A stretch of DNA of 64,000 nt from RPQJ01 sp963731105. GTDB taxonomy: Bacteria; Pseudomonadota; Gammaproteobacteria; Steroidobacterales; Steroidobacteraceae. Positions within the stretch are counted from its first letter, which is position 1, and each line of letters starts with the position of its first letter. Made by a program: the position numbers and the translations under genes. The notes below the pieces were generated by a model. That model was not told where the DNA came from, did no database searches, and worked only from the letters and a program-made list of their open reading frames with translations. This document shows, piece after piece, positions 48,699 through 57,907 of this stretch. Location of the stretch: contig CAVSUM010000019.1 of assembly GCA_963731105.1 (NCBI GenBank), positions 1 through 64,000 on the forward strand. The letters run 5' to 3'.

Positions 48699-51521
48699 AT
48701 GGCTCAGCAACAGTCCGACCGGGATCCAGCGCGCACGCTCATCGCCCACGCGGTAGCCGTCATTCTCGCCGGTGCGGCGATGCAGGCTGTCGCGCAGGAG
48801 GCGCCAGCACCGACCGCTGCCGCAGCGACCGAAGAACTCGAGGAAATCATTGTCACCGGTTTCCGTGCGAGCCTCGCCGAGTCCCTCGACATCAAGCGCA
48901 CGACGGCCTCCGCCGTCGACACCATCCTCGCCGAGGACATCGCCGACTTCCCCGACCTCAACCTCGCGGAGTCGCTGCAGCGCATCCCCGGCGTATCGAT
49001 CGCCCGCGACGCCGGCGAGGGCCGCCAGATCACGGTGCGCGGCCTCGGCCCGCAGTTCACGCGCGTTCGCATCAACGGCATGGAGGCGCTGAGCACCGCC
49101 GGCGGCACGGACGCGACCGGCGGCACGAACCGCAGCCGCTCGTTCGACTTCAACGTGTTCGCGTCCGAGCTGTTCAACAAGCTGTCGGTGCGCAAGACCG
49201 CGGCCGCCGAGATCGAGGAAGGCTCGCTCGGCGCGACCGTGGACCTGCGCGCCGCGCGGCCGTTCGACTACAACGGCCTGACGTTCGCCACGACGCTGCA
49301 GGGCGGCTACAACGACCTGAGCGAGGAGTTCGATCCACGCGCCACGGTGCTGCTGAGCAACATCTTCGCCGACGGTCGCCTCGGCGCGCTGCTGTCGGTG
49401 GCCTACAGCAAGCGCACGCTGAACGACGACGGCTCGAGCACGGTACGCTGGCAGAAGGGTGGTGGTACCAACAGCTTCACGACGCTGGCTCCCGGCTATA
49501 CGGGGCCATCGCTCGCCGAGCTGAACGCGGCTTTCCGTCCGCGCATCCCGCGCTACGACATGTACGAGAACGAGCAGGAGCGCCTCGGCGTCACGGCCTC
49601 GCTGCAGTTCGCCCCGACCGACGCGACCTCGATCAACTTCGATGCCCTGTATTCCAAGCTCGACGGCAGCCGCACGGAGATGTTCCTGCAGGCGCCGGTG
49701 TTCAGCGCATCGGGCGCGGCGAACATCGGTAACGTCGACGTCCGCGAGGCCGAGATCCGCACCGGGCCCCAGGGCCAGACGGCGCTGGTCTACGGCCTGT
49801 TCGACGACGTGGACGTCCGCTCCGAGCAGCGGTACGACGAGCTGACGACCGATTTCACGCAGTTCACGCTCGACGGTTCGCACGACTTCGGCAACGGCCT
49901 GACCCTGACGGCGCTGGCCGGCATGGCCGAGTCGCAGCACGACAACCCGAAGCAGACCACGCTGTTGTTCGACGCGTTCGACATCGACGGCTACGTCTAC
50001 GACTACCGCCGCAACGACCGGCTGCCGCTGATCAGCTACGGCAACCTCGACGTCGAAAATCCTGCCTCGTGGAAGCTGGCGCAGATCCGCCTGCGGCCGC
50101 AGACCGCGGACAATAGCTTCGACACGATCGAGGGCACGCTGGCCTACGAGTTCAACCCGGAGTTCACGCTCAGGGGCGGCATCCAGTTCAAGCAGTACGA
50201 GTTCGAGACCACGGAGCAGCGGCGCTCGAACGGCACGTCCGCCAACCTCGAAGCGAACATCCCGACCAGCGTTGGCACGATACCGCTCGCGGACTACAGC
50301 AGCCTCGCGCGGCTGACCGGCCTCGGCGCGCCGTCCGGCACCACGCTGCGCTGGCTGGTTCCGAACGTGAAGCGAGCGGGCGGCCTGCTGAACCTGTACG
50401 ACCAGAGCATTTTCCCGATGGGCATCGAGCCCTCGCTCGGCAACAACCAGGAGGTCAGCGAGGACGACACCGGTGCGTTCCTGCAGCTCGATTTCAACGT
50501 CGACCTGGCGGGCCTGCCGGTGCGGGGCAACGTGGGTGCCCGCTACGTGCAGACGGACCTGGAGGCCACCGGTTACAGCTACGTCGCGGGCGCGCCGGTG
50601 AAGATCACGGCCAAGAACGACTACGACAAGCTGCTGCCGTCGATCAACCTGGTCGCGGACTTCCGGGACGACTTCCTGGTGCGCCTGGCGTACTCGGAGG
50701 TCATGACGCGACCTGGACTCGGCAGCCTGGCACCGTCCACCACGATCAGCGTCTCCGGCAACAACCGGACCGTGACCTCCGGCAACACCAACCTCGATCC
50801 GTACGAGGCGGATGCCTACGACCTGTCGTTCGAGTGGTACTTCGCCGAGGAGGCGTTGCTGTCGCTGGCGTTCTTCTACAAGGACATCGGCACGTTCGTC
50901 AGCACCGCCCGCGACACGCGTCCGTTCACCGGCAACCCGTACGGGCTGCCGGACGAACTCGCCATCGCGGCCTGCGGCACGGTGCCGGGCTGCTCGCCGG
51001 CCGCCGACTGGGTGTTCACGGTGCCGAACAACACGCCTGGCGGCGACCTGAAGGGCTTCGAGGGGAGCTACCAGCAGCCGTTCTCGTTCCTCGACGGCAT
51101 CTGGAGCAACTTCGGCGTCATCCTGAACTACACCTACGTCGATTCCGAGGTCGATTACCTGAACGCGGACGGGTCGGTGGCGATCCGTACCGACCTCACC
51201 GGGCTGTCGCAGAACGCCTACAACGCGACGCTGTACTACGAGGACGACCGCCTCAGCGCGCGCATCTCGGGCGCCTACCGCGACGAGTACCTGACCACGG
51301 TGCCGGGTCGCAACGGTTCGGACGTCGAGGGCACGGCCGACACGTTCAACCTCGACTTCTCGGCGACCTGGACCTACAGCGACAACCTGCAGTTCACGTT
51401 CGAGGCGTTGAACCTCACCGACGAGTTCCAGGACCAGTGGGTGGACTCGCGGATGGACCTGCTGTCCTTCTACCACCACACCGGGACCCAGTACTACCTC
51501 GGCCTGCGCTACAAGTACTGA
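48699..51521 (+). CDS. TonB-dependent outer-membrane receptor
   Basis: 940 residues. A signal peptide (ending near AMQAVAQ) is followed by the TonB-box region EEIIVTGFRASLAESLDIKR. The plug domain contains ESLQRIPGVSIARDAGEGRQ and VRGLGPQFTRVRINGME, and a large beta-barrel closes with the aromatic-ended YYLGLRYKY. The plug matches the carbohydrate-type receptors common in Xanthomonadales and Caulobacterales. In this locus the ligand is probably oligogalacturonides or other uronate oligomers. Operator 5 lies upstream and a terminator hairpin follows. Confidence 0.92.
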   Translation: MAQQQSDRDPARTLIAHAVAVILAGAAMQAVAQEAPAPTAAAATEELEEIIVTGFRASLAESLDIKRTTASAVDTILAEDIADFPDLNLAESLQRIPGVSIARDAGEGRQITVRGLGPQFTRVRINGMEALSTAGGTDATGGTNRSRSFDFNVFASELFNKLSVRKTAAAEIEEGSLGATVDLRAARPFDYNGLTFATTLQGGYNDLSEEFDPRATVLLSNIFADGRLGALLSVAYSKRTLNDDGSSTVRWQKGGGTNSFTTLAPGYTGPSLAELNAAFRPRIPRYDMYENEQERLGVTASLQFAPTDATSINFDALYSKLDGSRTEMFLQAPVFSASGAANIGNVDVREAEIRTGPQGQTALVYGLFDDVDVRSEQRYDELTTDFTQFTLDGSHDFGNGLTLTALAGMAESQHDNPKQTTLLFDAFDIDGYVYDYRRNDRLPLISYGNLDVENPASWKLAQIRLRPQTADNSFDTIEGTLAYEFNPEFTLRGGIQFKQYEFETTEQRRSNGTSANLEANIPTSVGTIPLADYSSLARLTGLGAPSGTTLRWLVPNVKRAGGLLNLYDQSIFPMGIEPSLGNNQEVSEDDTGAFLQLDFNVDLAGLPVRGNVGARYVQTDLEATGYSYVAGAPVKITAKNDYDKLLPSINLVADFRDDFLVRLAYSEVMTRPGLGSLAPSTTISVSGNNRTVTSGNTNLDPYEADAYDLSFEWYFAEEALLSLAFFYKDIGTFVSTARDTRPFTGNPYGLPDELAIAACGTVPGCSPAADWVFTVPNNTPGGDLKGFEGSYQQPFSFLDGIWSNFGVILNYTYVDSEVDYLNADGSVAIRTDLTGLSQNAYNATLYYEDDRLSARISGAYRDEYLTTVPGRNGSDVEGTADTFNLDFSATWTYSDNLQFTFEALNLTDEFQDQWVDSRMDLLSFYHHTGTQYYLGLRYKY

Positions 51522-51549
51522 CCGGCGTCGTCCCCTGGCCGGTCCTCCC

Positions 51550-51590
51550 GGGCGCCGTCACCTCCTCGGGGGTGGCGGCGCCCGCTTTCG
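51550..51590 (+). terminator. Terminator after the TonB-dependent receptor gene
   Basis: GGGCGCCGTCACC and GGTGGCGGCGCCC form a 13-bp stem with one G-T pair, followed by CTTTCGTT. A TACAAT box just after it could be the -10 element of the MoxR gene. Confidence 0.7.
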
Positions 51591-51638
51591 TTACAATGCG
51601 GGCGCAAGCGGCGGGACCCCGCCGCACGAGGACCGAAC

Positions 51639-52493
51639 GTGACCCGCAGATTCGAAGGCACCGAACGCTACGTCGCCACCGACGACCTGATGATGGCGGT
51701 GAACGCCGCGGTCACGCTGGCGCGGCCGCTGCTCGTCAAGGGCGAGCCCGGCACCGGCAAGACGCAGCTCGCCGAGGAGGTGGCCGCCGCGCTCGGCAAG
51801 CCGCTGTACCGCTGGCACGTCAAGTCCACCACCAAGGCCCAGCACGGCCTGTACGAGTACGACGCCGTCTCCCGCCTGCGCGACTCGCAGCTCGGCGAAG
51901 CCAAGGTCCACGACATCCGCAACTACATCCTCAAGGGCCGGTTGTGGGAGGCGTTCGAGGCCGACGAGCAGTCGGTGCTGCTGATCGACGAGATCGACAA
52001 GGCGGACATCGAGTTCCCGAACGACCTGCTGCTCGAGCTCGACCGCATGGAGTTCTACGTCCACGAGACGCGCGAGTTCATCAAGGCGCGGCAGCGGCCG
52101 ATCGTGGTGATCACCAGCAACAACGAGAAGGAGCTGCCGGACGCGTTCCTGCGCCGCTGCTTCTTCCACTTCATCCGTTTCCCGGACGCGGAGACCATGA
52201 CGCGCATCGTCGCGGTGCATTTCCCGGACCTCAAGCGCGAGCTGCTGTCCGAGGCATTGAACGCGTTCTACAAGCTGCGCGAGGTGCCGGGCCTGAAGAA
52301 GAAGCCGTCGACCTCGGAGCTGCTCGACTGGCTCAAGCTGCTGCTCGCGGAGGACGTGCCGCCGGAGGCGCTGCGCACCGACGATCCGCGCAAGAGCCTG
52401 CCGCCGCTGCACGGCGCGCTGCTCAAGAACGAGCAGGACGTGCACCTGTTCGAGCAGCTGATCTTCCTGCAGCGGCGGCAGTCGCGCTCGTAG
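51639..52493 (+). CDS. MoxR-family AAA+ ATPase
   Basis: 284 residues. Walker A is LLVKGEPGTGKTQLAEEVAA, Walker B is SVLLIDEIDKADIEFPNDLL, and ITSNNEKELPDAFLRRCFFH holds sensor 1 and the arginine finger. MoxR/CoxD-type ATPases act as chaperones that assemble or insert cofactors into enzyme complexes together with VWA proteins. Such a VWA gene follows, though 451 bp away instead of adjacent. The start is GTG 51639 with GAGGA upstream. The target enzyme is not evident in the window. Confidence 0.92.
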   Translation: MTRRFEGTERYVATDDLMMAVNAAVTLARPLLVKGEPGTGKTQLAEEVAAALGKPLYRWHVKSTTKAQHGLYEYDAVSRLRDSQLGEAKVHDIRNYILKGRLWEAFEADEQSVLLIDEIDKADIEFPNDLLLELDRMEFYVHETREFIKARQRPIVVITSNNEKELPDAFLRRCFFHFIRFPDAETMTRIVAVHFPDLKRELLSEALNAFYKLREVPGLKKKPSTSELLDWLKLLLAEDVPPEALRTDDPRKSLPPLHGALLKNEQDVHLFEQLIFLQRRQSRS

Positions 52494-52512
52494 CGTTGGG
52501 GATGGCGATGCC

Positions 52513-52655
52513 GTTGCTCGCCCGGTGCTGCGACAGGACGGACGTGTCTGCCGCGGGACGCCGTGAACACGTCCATGTGGGCTCGCGCGCCGCGTCCATG
52601 CGGCGCGACGCCCGCGGCAAACACGTCCGCCCTGCCGCAGCGCCGGGCTCGGTTG
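52513..52655. repeat. Hairpin element with conserved core, copy 2
   Basis: Outer imperfect arms of about 44 nt (52513-52556 and 52611-52655, containing GGACGTGTCTGCCGCGG and its near complement) enclose the core GGACGCCGTGAACACGTCC followed by CGCCGCGTCCATGCGGCG. The inner stem keeps pairing although two positions differ from copies 1 and 3. Confidence 0.75.
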
Positions 52656-52778
52656 CGGCTACGCCGTGCGCGCTGTCGCGTGTGTTGCTGCCGCAGTTGG
52701 AAGCGCCACCCACTCCAACGCGTCAGCCGACGAATCGCGTCAGCAGGCGCGCAGCCGGGCAGGTTCGCCGTCGCATCG

Positions 52779-52886
52779 GGGACGGACCGGGCTTCCTGGG
52801 CCGGGCCGTGCGCGGCATGGACGCCGCGCCCGGAGCCCCCACGGATGGGTTCACGGCGTCCCGGCCCGAAAGCCCGGTCCGACACC
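52779..52886. repeat. Hairpin element with conserved core, copy 3 (inverted)
   Basis: Outer arms of about 26 nt (GGACGGACCGGGCTTCCTGG and a near complement at 52860-52885) enclose the core in reverse orientation: GCGCGGCATGGACGCCGCGC, then GGGTTCACGGCGTCC. Confidence 0.75.
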
Positions 52887-52944
52887 GATCGACGGCGAAC
52901 CGTCGAAGCCGCGACAGCGCACGCAACACCGAGCCAGCGCAGCC

Positions 52945-54120
52945 GTGCTGACGCGCTTCTTCTTCGCGCTGCGCGACGCCGGCATCCCGGTGAGCCTGAC
53001 CGAGCACCTGACACTGCTCGCGGCACTCGAGGCGCGCGTCGCCGGCTACAGCGTGGACGATTTCTACTTCCTCGCCCGCGCCACCATGGTGAAGGACGAG
53101 AAGCACTTCGACCGCTTCGACCGCGCCTTCGCCGCGCACTTCAAGGGCATCGAGCAGGCCTTCGCGGGCCTCGGCAAGGAGATCCCCGCCGAGTGGCTGC
53201 GCAAGCTCATCGAGCGCCACTTCACCGAGGAGGAGAAGGCGCAGATCGAGGCCCTCGGCGGCTGGGACAAGCTGATGCAGACGCTCGAGGAGCGCCTCAA
53301 GGAGCAGCAGGGGCGGCACGAGGGCGGCAACAAGTGGATCGGCACCGGCGGCACCTCGCCGTTCGGCCACGGCGGCTTCAACCCCGAGGGCATCCGCATC
53401 GGCGGCGAGGGCGGCAACCGCAAGGCGGTCAAGGTCTGGGAGAAGCGCGAGTTCCGCAACCTCGACGACACGGTCGAGCTCGGCACGCGCAACATCAAGG
53501 TGGCCCTGCGCAAGCTGCGTCGCTTTGCACGCGAGGGCGCTGCCGAGGAGTTCGATCTCGACGGCACCATCTCCTCGACCGCGCGCAACGCGGGCCTGCT
53601 CGACCTGAAGTTCCAGCCCGAGCGGCACAACGCGGTCAAGCTGCTGCTGTTCCTCGACGTCGGCGGCTCGATGGAGAGCCACGTGCGCGTCTGCGAGGAA
53701 CTGTTCTCGGCGGCGCGCAGCGAGTTCAAGCACCTCGAGTACTTCTACTTCCACAACTTCGTCTACGAGTCGATGTGGAAGGACGGCCGCCGCCGCCATG
53801 GCGAGCGCACGCCGACGCTCGAGATCCTGCGCACCTATCCGCCGGATTACCGGGTGATCTTCGTCGGCGACGCCAGCATGAGTCCCTACGAGATCATGCA
53901 GCCGGGCGGCAGCATCGAGCACTGGAACGACGAGGCGGGCGCGGTCTGGATGCAGCGCATCACGCAGCGCTTTCCGAAGCACGTCTGGCTCAATCCCGAG
54001 CCCGAGAGCCGCTGGGACTACACCGCGTCGATCGGCATCGCGCGCCAGCTGCTCGAGGACCGCATGTTCCCGCTCACCATCGACGGCCTCGACCGCGCGA
54101 TCAAGGCCCTGAAGGCCTGA
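52945..54120 (+). CDS. VWA-domain protein (CoxE-like)
   Basis: 391 residues. The N-terminal part (RFFFALRDAGIPVSLTEHL) is the CoxE-type helical region and includes a Gly-rich linker FGHGGFNPEGIRIGGEGGN. The VWA part has LLLFLDVGGSMESHVRVCEE, where the metal site reads D-x-G-G-S instead of the canonical D-x-S-x-S, and VIFVGDASMSPYEI. It pairs functionally with MoxR ATPases in cofactor insertion or complex activation. The start is GTG 52945, directly before the conserved LTRFFFALRDAG. Confidence 0.88.
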   Translation: MLTRFFFALRDAGIPVSLTEHLTLLAALEARVAGYSVDDFYFLARATMVKDEKHFDRFDRAFAAHFKGIEQAFAGLGKEIPAEWLRKLIERHFTEEEKAQIEALGGWDKLMQTLEERLKEQQGRHEGGNKWIGTGGTSPFGHGGFNPEGIRIGGEGGNRKAVKVWEKREFRNLDDTVELGTRNIKVALRKLRRFAREGAAEEFDLDGTISSTARNAGLLDLKFQPERHNAVKLLLFLDVGGSMESHVRVCEELFSAARSEFKHLEYFYFHNFVYESMWKDGRRRHGERTPTLEILRTYPPDYRVIFVGDASMSPYEIMQPGGSIEHWNDEAGAVWMQRITQRFPKHVWLNPEPESRWDYTASIGIARQLLEDRMFPLTIDGLDRAIKALKA

Positions 54121-54161
54121 GCGGCGCCGCGCGACCGCGACGGCCTGATTTGCGGCCGCGC

Positions 54162-54704
54162 TCAGCCCTTCGTCTTGGCCTTCAGCGCCTTGATGTCCTC
54201 GAGCACGATCTTCGAGTGGACTCCGGGTCCACCGACTCGTAGTGCTTCGCGACGCGACCCTGCGGGTCGACGAGGAAGACGTCGCGGCGCGCGATCTCCA
54301 TGACACCGTAGGTTCGCAGCACGCCGTAGCTCTTCGTTACCGACTTGTCGGCGTCGGCGAGCAGCGTGAACGGCAGGCTGTGCTTCTCGGCGAACGCCTT
54401 GTGCGAGGCGACGTCGTCGACGCTGATGCCGAGGATCACGGCGCCTTCCTTGTTGAAGGCGAAGATGTTGTCGCGGAAGCTGCAGGCCTGCGTGGTGCAG
54501 CCCGGCGTGTCGTCCTTCGGGTAGAAGTACAGCGCCACCCACTTGCCCTTGTAGTCGGCGAGCGAGTGCCACTTGCCGTCCTGGTCCTGCAGCTTGAAGG
54601 CGGGCGCGGGCTGGCCGACCGACGGCGACGTCGGCGACGGCGATGCCCGCGGTGGCCAGCAGGGCGAGCGATGTGAGGGCGGCACGTCGGAGGACTGTCA
54701 GCAT
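54162..54704 (-). CDS. Exported peroxiredoxin (PrxQ/BCP type), two frameshifts
   Basis: About 180 residues. The signal peptide MLTVLRRAALTSLALLATAG precedes a thioredoxin-fold domain. FYPKDDTPGCTTQACSFRDN has the peroxidatic and resolving cysteines five residues apart, as in PrxQ/BCP. One extra base near 54618-54624 and one missing G near 54221 shift the middle into another frame; the C-terminal HSKIVLEDIKALKAK returns to the first frame. It would reduce peroxides in the periplasm. Converges with the VWA gene. Confidence 0.88.
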   Translation of the reverse strand: MLTVLRRAALTSLALLATAGIAVADVAVGRPARARLQAAGPGRQVALARRLQGQVGGAVLLPEGRHAGLHHAGLQLPRQHLRLQQGRRRDPRHQRRRRRLAQGVRREAQPAVHAARRRRQVGNEELRRAANLRCHGDRAPRRLPRRPAGSRREALRVGGPGVHSKIVLEDIKALKAKTKG

Positions 54705-54792
54705 GGCGATGCGGCTTCCTGTGGTCGAAGGGTCGGGCCGGCGGAGCATGCCATACTAGCCCCCGTTGCCGTCAGTGGACGAGGGGAGAGCC

Positions 54793-55948
54793 TTGGCGTC
54801 GGCCGACACTGGCACGGACTATCGCTTCTTCGAGAATCGCGCCGCTTTGGTTTTGTCCGGCGGCGGCGCGCGCGCCGCTTACCAGGTCGGCGTGCTGCAG
54901 GCGATCGCCCAGTGGCGGACGACGGACGCGCCGTGCCCCTTCAGCGTGCTGGTCGGGACGTCCGCCGGAGCGATCAACGCCGCGGCACTCGCGGCCCGCG
55001 GCCGGCGCTTCTGCCGAGGCCGTGGCGGTGCTCGACCGCGTGTGGTCCGGCTTTCACCTCGACCAGGTGGTCCGCACCGACGCAGGCGCCGTGCTTGGCG
55101 CCGGCCTGCACTGGGCACTGTCGCTGCTGTCCGGCGGCTGGCTGCTCTCGCCGCCGCGCACGCTGCTCGACACATCACCGCTGCGCGGGTTGCTGCAGCA
55201 GGTGATCGAGCTCGAGCAGATTCCGGCCAGCATCGCCGCCGGTCCGGTGCGGGCGCTGGCGGTCGCGACCACCAGCTATACGACCGGGCACGCTGTCGCG
55301 TTCTTCGAGGCCACGCCCGAGGTGCACGACTGGCAGCGCTTTCGCCGCGCCGGCGTGCGCCGGACGATCGACCTCGACGTGCTGATGGCCAGCGCCGCGA
55401 TCCCGTTCATCTTTCCCGCGGCGCGCATCGACCGCGACCATTACGGCGACGGCGCCATGCGCCAGCTCGCGCCGTTGAGTCCGGCCGTGCACCTCGGCGC
55501 CAACCGGCTGCTGGTCGTCGGCACGCGCACCGATGCGGCGACGACGCCGGCCGACGGCGGCACCGAGACGCCGCCGAGTCCCGGTCACCTGCTCGGCTTC
55601 GTGCTCGATTCGCTGTTCACGGACGGGCTGTCGATCGACGTCGAGCGGCTGCGGCAGATCAACGACCTGATCGCCGACGAGCGGCTGGGCCTGGATCCGG
55701 GCCGCCGGCCGATCGAGGTGCTGGTGGTGCAGCCGAGCGAGGACCCGACGGCGATCGCCCGCCGCCACCTGCGCGCCATGCCGCGCAGCGTGCGCCTGTT
55801 GCTGCGCACGATCGGCGCGCTCGAGGCGCGGGGCGGGCTGCTGCCGAGCTACCTGCTGTTCGAGGCGCCGTACACCCAGGAACTGATGGCGCTCGGGCGG
55901 GCCGACGCCGCTGCCCGACGCGGCGAGATCGAGGCGTTCCTCGACTAG
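54793..55948 (+). CDS. Patatin-like phospholipase, frameshifted
   Basis: About 384 residues after correction. LVLSGGGARAAYQVGVLQAI is the oxyanion loop, VLVGTSAGAINAAAL holds the catalytic Ser, and HYGDGAMRQLAPLSPA has the catalytic Asp-Gly. One extra base at about 55002-55004 splits AARG from GASAEAVAVLDRVWSG. The start is a TTG at 54793 with GGGGAGA about 6 nt upstream; GTG 54775 is an alternative. It likely hydrolyses membrane lipids; the physiological role is unknown. It converges with mgtE, with only 7 bp between the stops. Confidence 0.88.
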
Positions 55949-55955
55949 CCCCGCG

Positions 55956-57311
55956 CTACATCAGCACCAGCGTCCCGAGCCCGAGCAGCGAGGCGAATCC
56001 GACCACGTCGGTGACGGTCGTGACGACGACGCCACCGGCGACGGCCGGGTCGACGCCGAGGCGGCGCAGGCCGAGCGGCACCAGCACGCCGGCGAGCGCT
56101 GCAGCCACGAGGTTGACGATCATCGCGGCGAAGATCACCGCGGCGATCTTCCAGCTCTTGAACCAGAGGAAGGCGACGACGCCGACGACGGTCGCCCAGG
56201 CGACACCGTTCAGCATGGCCACCGCGAACTCGCGATTCAGCAGCCAGCGGGCGTTGGCCCGCTCGACCTGCCCGAGCGCCAGGCCGCGCACGATCAGGGT
56301 CAGGGTCTGCGTGGCCGCGACGCCGCCCATGCTGGCCACGATGGGCATCAGCACCGCCAGTGCCACGATGTTCTGGATGGTGGACTCGAACAGGCCGACG
56401 ACCCAGGCGGCGAGGAAGGCGGTGCCGAGGTTGATGCCGAGCCAGACGCCGCGGCGGCGCGCGCTCAGGATGACGCCGGCGAACATGTCGGCGTCCTCGT
56501 CGAGGCCCGCCATGCTCATCACCGAGTGCTCGGCCTCGTCACGGATCACGTCGACGACGTCGTCCACGGTGATGCGCCCGAGCAGCCGGCCGTCGGCGTC
56601 GACCACCGCGGCCGAGAGCAGGTCACGGTCTTCGAACAGGCTCGCCACCTGTGTGGCGGGCGTGTCCGGCGTGAGGCCGGGCACCTCCGTGTCCATCACC
56701 TCGCCGACGCTGCGCTCCGGGTCCTCGGTCAGCAGGCGCGCGAGGTCCAGCGTGCCGAGGTAGCGGTCGTGGCGGTTCACCACGAACAGCGAGTCGGTGT
56801 TGTCCGGCACGTCGCCGCGCATGCGCAGGTAGCGCAGCACCGTCTCGAGCGTGACGTCGGGTCGCACGCTCACCGTGTCGGTGTTCATCAGGCCGCCGGC
56901 GGAGTCCGGCTCGAAGGACAGCACCGTGTTGAGCCGCTCGCGGTCGCGCGAGTCCATCGAGCGCAGCACCTGCTGGTGCACGTGCTCCGGCAGGTCGCCG
57001 AGCAGGTCGGCGAGGTCGTCGAGTTCGAGGCTCTCCGCGGCCGCCACCAGCTCGGCGGCCTCCATCTCGTCGATCAGGTCGACGCGCACTTCGTCGTTCA
57101 ACTCGACCAGCACGTCGCCGGCGAACTCGGGATCGACCAGGTCCCATACGACGTCGCGCTGCGCGGGCGGCAGCGACTCGAGCAGCGAGGCGATCTCCGC
57201 CGGGTGCATGGAATTGACGAGCCGGTGCACCTGGCGGCCGGCACCCTGCCCGAGTGCTTCGCGCAGCGTCTCGAGTCGCGTCAGCGTGGGCGGGTGCAGT
57301 TCGTCGCTCAT
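55956..57311 (-). CDS. mgtE: Magnesium transporter MgtE
   Basis: 451 residues. The N-terminal helical domain carries MHPAEIASLLESLPPAQRD, the CBS pair includes DSAGGLMNTDTVSVRPDVT and GRITVDDVVDVIRDEAEHS, and the pore domain has five helices with NIVALAVLMPIVASMGG and GGVVVTTVTDVVGF. It conducts Mg2+ into the cell and is gated by cytosolic Mg2+. ATG 57311 starts MSDELHPPTLTRL. Upstream lies a 596-bp region of nested inverted repeats and then rapZ. Confidence 0.95.
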   Translation of the reverse strand: MSDELHPPTLTRLETLREALGQGAGRQVHRLVNSMHPAEIASLLESLPPAQRDVVWDLVDPEFAGDVLVELNDEVRVDLIDEMEAAELVAAAESLELDDLADLLGDLPEHVHQQVLRSMDSRDRERLNTVLSFEPDSAGGLMNTDTVSVRPDVTLETVLRYLRMRGDVPDNTDSLFVVNRHDRYLGTLDLARLLTEDPERSVGEVMDTEVPGLTPDTPATQVASLFEDRDLLSAAVVDADGRLLGRITVDDVVDVIRDEAEHSVMSMAGLDEDADMFAGVILSARRRGVWLGINLGTAFLAAWVVGLFESTIQNIVALAVLMPIVASMGGVAATQTLTLIVRGLALGQVERANARWLLNREFAVAMLNGVAWATVVGVVAFLWFKSWKIAAVIFAAMIVNLVAAALAGVLVPLGLRRLGVDPAVAGGVVVTTVTDVVGFASLLGLGTLVLM

Positions 57312-57907
57312 GGCGCGGGAACTTTACGCCGTTGATGCGGTGACCGGCCAGCCGAACCGCTCCCGGTCTCGCGCGCTTCGAAAAGACTGTCGGAGGGGAC
57401 GCTCTCTTTGTGTCCCCACACAGGGACACACAAGAGAGCGTCCCCTCCGACAGTCTTTTCGGCGTGCCCTTGCGCCGTCGGGTCCTCGGCGAAGGTGCCT
57501 GCCGTTGAGTCGGACGATGCAGTGGCCGCCTCGGCCCAACGACGGCGCTGCGGCGCTCGACAGGGAGCGGTTCGGCAGGCCGGTCACCGCACCAACGGCG
57601 GCTCGCGTCGTATCCGTTGGCTTCGCGTTCCGGCGTTCGCCTTCGTGTAACTCGACAGCATCGCGCGAAAGCACGCCGAGGCGGCACAGGCTGTGCGGGG
57701 TACGGCCTGGCCGTTCCATGTCGAGCGCCGCAGCGCCGTCGTTGGCCCGAGGCGTTGCTGCCTGCGCGGCGTGCTGCACTGGAATGTCGCCTCGGGACCG
57801 ACGGCGCAAGGGACCGCCGAGAAGGGCCTCCTAGGCCCTTCTCGAAGCGCGCGAGACCTGGAACGGCCAGACTCGTACCCCGCACCAGACTGCTGCCGCC
57901 GCAGCCG
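57312..57907. repeat. 596-bp cluster of nested inverted repeats between rapZ and mgtE
   Basis: No gene is recognisable here. The region holds a family B-like palindrome (57380-57460) and several longer inverted pairs. GCGGTGACCGGCCAGCCGAA near 57331 pairs with a copy near 57566-57601. CGACGGCGCTGCGGCGCTCG near 57543 pairs with 57722-57747. CCCTTGCGCCGTCGG near 57467 pairs near 57800. A CGAAGCGCGCGAGACC-like block near 57843 pairs back to 57355-57380. A simple stem GAGAAGGGCC/GGCCCTTCTC lies at about 57820-57842. Confidence 0.75.
57380..57460. repeat. 81-bp REP-like palindrome, family B variant
   Basis: Arms GAAAAGACTGTCGGAGGGGA and onwards to GTGTCCC pair with the complement ending TCCGACAGTCTTTTC. 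The inner GGGGAC-G-TCTCT-TGTGTCCC pattern resembles the family B arms at 13027-13083. Confidence 0.8.

Larger units (their letters stand above)
52494..52944. other. 451-bp intergenic region filled by two hairpin elements
   Basis: No credible coding sequence is seen between the MoxR and VWA genes. The stretch carries two copies of the conserved-core hairpin element in opposite orientations (52513-52655 and 52779-52886), separated by about 120 bp without further structure. Each open frame through it lacks family-like sequence. Confidence 0.7.

Noticed and set aside
57312..57907. A degraded ptsN or other gene between mgtE and rapZ
   Set aside because: No PTS EIIA motif or other protein-like segment is visible in any frame; the sequence is made of inverted repeats.
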